Assembly (NCBI RefSeq): GCF_009767585.1
Contig: NZ_WSNW01000001.1
Coordinates: 1,456,090-1,520,089, forward strand
Source of the DNA: Coprobacillus cateniformis
GTDB lineage: Bacteria > Bacillota_I > Bacilli_A > Erysipelotrichales > Coprobacillaceae
DNA length: 64,000 nucleotides
Reading direction: 5' to 3'
Within the stretch, counting starts at the first letter, position 1. Each line of letters starts with the position of its first letter. A program made the translations under genes and the position numbers. Below, piece after piece: positions 62,189 through 64,000 of the stretch. The notes beneath the pieces are model-generated. The model had not been told where the DNA came from, ran no database searches, and saw nothing but the letters and a program-made list of their open reading frames with translations.

Positions 62189-64000
62189 ATAAATAGATTT
62201 ACATTTGACTCTTCCGCATCACCTAAATAACTGGCTACACCTGCAAGTTCAACACCATCTATTAACTCTTCTTTTGTAATCCCCATAATATCCATAGACA
62301 TAGTACATGCTACCAATTTAACACCATTAGATTGGGCGAGACTCATTAATTCTTCTAATGAATTCACATTTTTATTTTTCATAACTTTTTTCATCATACT
62401 TGTTCCCATACCCGCCATGTTCATTTTGGATAGTTTTAATTTCTCACTTCCTCGAGGCATCATAATTCCAAACATCTTTTCAATAAATGATTTCTTAATA
62501 TGTTGCTTTTCAGTTTTACGAAGTGCATTTAATCCCCAGAAAGTAAAGAACATTGTCACTGGTCTACCCATTGCAGCTGCTCCATTAGCAATAATAAATG
62601 ATGCTAATACCTTATCTAAATCACCACTAAAGACAACCATTGTTTTTCCTTGTGGAATCTCAACTGCCTGATGAATTGGGCATTCATTTATATCTTTTTT
62701 AATATAAGCAAAATTCTCTTTTCCTTTGCGTTCACTTTTTAACAATGTATGCCCTGTACGTTGACACCATGTTCCAATATCTCTTATAAATCCCATATCT
62801 GTTGCTGAAACTTTTAATACTTCATTAGCTTCTAGAGTTGCCATAACCTCGTTAACTTTCATAATTGGTCCAGGACATTGTAATCCTGTACAATCAAGAA
62901 TTCTAAGTTCTTTATCTTCAGGAATAATTTCCTGTTTTTGTTGTTGAACAGATAAATTGTTTTCTAGATAATGCATTGATTTATAAAAGGCAGTTCCTCC
63001 AGCTAATACTTTTACTTTTGAAAATCCATTCTGCATTAAAATTCTAGCAGCATTATAAGAACGTACACCTATAGCACAATAAGGTATAATTGTTTTATTT
63101 CTATCTAATTCATTAATCCTTTCATGTAATTGCCCTAATGGTATATGATAAGAATCTTTGATATGATATACCATTCTTTCGACATCTTCCGTTATATCTA
63201 ACACTATATGATCATTTGGATGATTTTGAACCAGTTGATCAAATTCATGAGGATATATGAATTTTACCAAATTATCTAATACATTTTCAGCCACGAAACC
63301 TAGCATATTCACGGGGTCTTTTGCTGAAGAATAAGGTGGTGCATATGAAAGTTCTAATTCTGCCAAATCATGAATAGTTCCTTTTAAACGCATCACTGTA
63401 GCTAAAGTATCAATTCGTTTATCAACTCCATCCTGACCAATGATTTGTCCACCATATATTTGTCCATCAAAATCAAATATTAATTTTAAAGTCAATGGAG
63501 TGGCACCAGGATAATAACCAGCATGTGATTTTTGATTAATAATGATTGTTAGATAGTCCTTATCTTTTTTCTTTCCTAATGCTTGCAGCATTTTCTCATT
63601 AACTCCTACATTAGCAACTGTTAAATCAAAAACCTTTGCAACTGAACTGCCTAAACTTCCTTGATAAATCTTACAATCACCAACCAAATTATCAGCACAG
63701 ATCCTTCCCTGTTTATTTGCTGGTCCAGCTAACGGTATCATTGTTTTATTTTTTAACACAAAATTGTCTACTTCAATAACATCACCTACTGCATAGATAT
63801 CTTTATCTGAAGTTCTTAAATATTCATCAACAATAATGCCTCCACGTTCATTGATATTCAAATCTGCTTCTTTCGCCAATGAACTATTTGGCTTCACTCC
63901 TAATGCCAAAATAACCAAATCACTAATAATCTGCTGACCATCATTTAAACAGACAATCGTTTGTTTATCTTTTTGAATAAACTCCTTTACTCCATGACTC
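62185..64000 (-). CDS. FAD-dependent CoA-disulfide-reductase-like protein with rhodanese, TusA and DsrE-like domains (N-terminus cut by window)
   Basis: About 604 residues are visible; the frame is open to the right edge, so the FAD-binding N-terminus lies outside (the ATG at 63918 is internal). Order: end of the pyridine nucleotide-disulfide reductase domain (ALGVKPNSSLAKEA, YAVGDVIEV), its dimerisation domain, a rhodanese domain with active Cys in YCAIGVRS, a TusA-like domain with CPGP, and a DsrE/DsrF-like end (MVVFSGDLDKV, CTMSMDIMG). This suits relay of sulfane sulfur from a disulfide or persulfide. Its neighbour is a Crp/Fnr regulator. Confidence 0.9.
   Translation of the reverse strand, partial: SHGVKEFIQKDKQTIVCLNDGQQIISDLVILALGVKPNSSLAKEADLNINERGGIIVDEYLRTSDKDIYAVGDVIEVDNFVLKNKTMIPLAGPANKQGRICADNLVGDCKIYQGSLGSSVAKVFDLTVANVGVNEKMLQALGKKKDKDYLTIIINQKSHAGYYPGATPLTLKLIFDFDGQIYGGQIIGQDGVDKRIDTLATVMRLKGTIHDLAELELSYAPPYSSAKDPVNMLGFVAENVLDNLVKFIYPHEFDQLVQNHPNDHIVLDITEDVERMVYHIKDSYHIPLGQLHERINELDRNKTIIPYCAIGVRSYNAARILMQNGFSKVKVLAGGTAFYKSMHYLENNLSVQQQKQEIIPEDKELRILDCTGLQCPGPIMKVNEVMATLEANEVLKVSATDMGFIRDIGTWCQRTGHTLLKSERKGKENFAYIKKDINECPIHQAVEIPQGKTMVVFSGDLDKVLASFIIANGAAAMGRPVTMFFTFWGLNALRKTEKQHIKKSFIEKMFGIMMPRGSEKLKLSKMNMAGMGTSMMKKVMKNKNVNSLEELMSLAQSNGVKLVACTMSMDIMGITKEELIDGVELAGVASYLGDAEESNVNLFI

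Noticed and set aside
1..64000. Search for CRISPR arrays, tRNA or rRNA genes, transposases, phage or toxin-antitoxin modules
   Set aside because: No supporting repeat array, cloverleaf, transposase motif or toxin pair was found by reading both strands.

Overview
This window is AT-rich DNA from a low-GC Gram-positive bacterium. The set of PTS sugar operons, PRD and RpiR regulators, T-box leaders on biosynthetic operons and cold-shock genes points to a gut-type Bacillota. My best guess is the Erysipelotrichales/Coprobacillaceae side, which is inferred from style and not from a marker gene. There is no rRNA, tRNA, CRISPR array, phage or intact insertion sequence. The window cuts a gene at each end: a PTS permease on the left and a multidomain sulfur-transfer flavoprotein on the right.

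Left part (1-10.5 kb). A PTS EIIB/EIIC pair diverges from its PRD-type regulator. Next comes a complete minus-strand arginine operon, argG-argH-argC-argJ-argB-argF. It sits behind a T-box leader whose specifier reads CGC (Arg), and it ends in a bidirectional terminator. argD is not in the cluster.

10.6-20.7 kb. A small TPR-like protein, an XRE/DUF5680 regulator and an FMN-binding protein precede kdpFABC-kdpDE (high-affinity K+ uptake). kdpF is a 31-codon gene below usual ORF cutoffs. The kdpF promoter and the promoter of the TPR-like gene share an almost identical 37-bp box in identical register to -35 and -10, which suggests a common activator, probably KdpE.

20.8-31.6 kb. An RpiR regulator precedes a GH4 glycosidase, PTS EIIC and RDD-protein operon. 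Then comes a full trpEGDCFBA operon with overlapping genes behind a T-box leader whose specifier reads UGG (Trp).

31.7-44.6 kb. A membrane-anchored hypothetical gene has a structured 5'UTR and an operator-like promoter. An osmoprotectant ABC transporter, an SDR enzyme, trxB and a trxA with a CGYC active site follow. Then come a beta-glucoside locus (GH1 enzyme, EIIB-EIIC fusion with an internal ribosome-binding site, PRD regulator) with a repeated palindrome before both promoters, an MFS transporter, and a frameshifted RpiR regulator.

44.6-64 kb. Two near-identical cold-shock genes carry duplicated leaders. An XRE/PLDc_N/ABC cassette resembles Bacillus yxlEFG. A second ABC exporter, an MFS transporter, a sucrose hydrolase with a HAD phosphatase, two zinc-ribbon proteins and a Cof-type phosphatase follow. 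After these come a divergent RpiR-nagBA locus with phased GTTAC operators, a GNAT acetyltransferase, an M50-like membrane protease followed by a small frameshifted gene, and a Crp/Fnr regulator beside the sulfur-transfer flavoprotein.

No single undescribed defence or mobile system stands out. The strongest new-looking signals are regulatory: the kdp-type box shared with the TPR gene, the leader at 32337-32417, and the EIIBC fusion with a second internal start.
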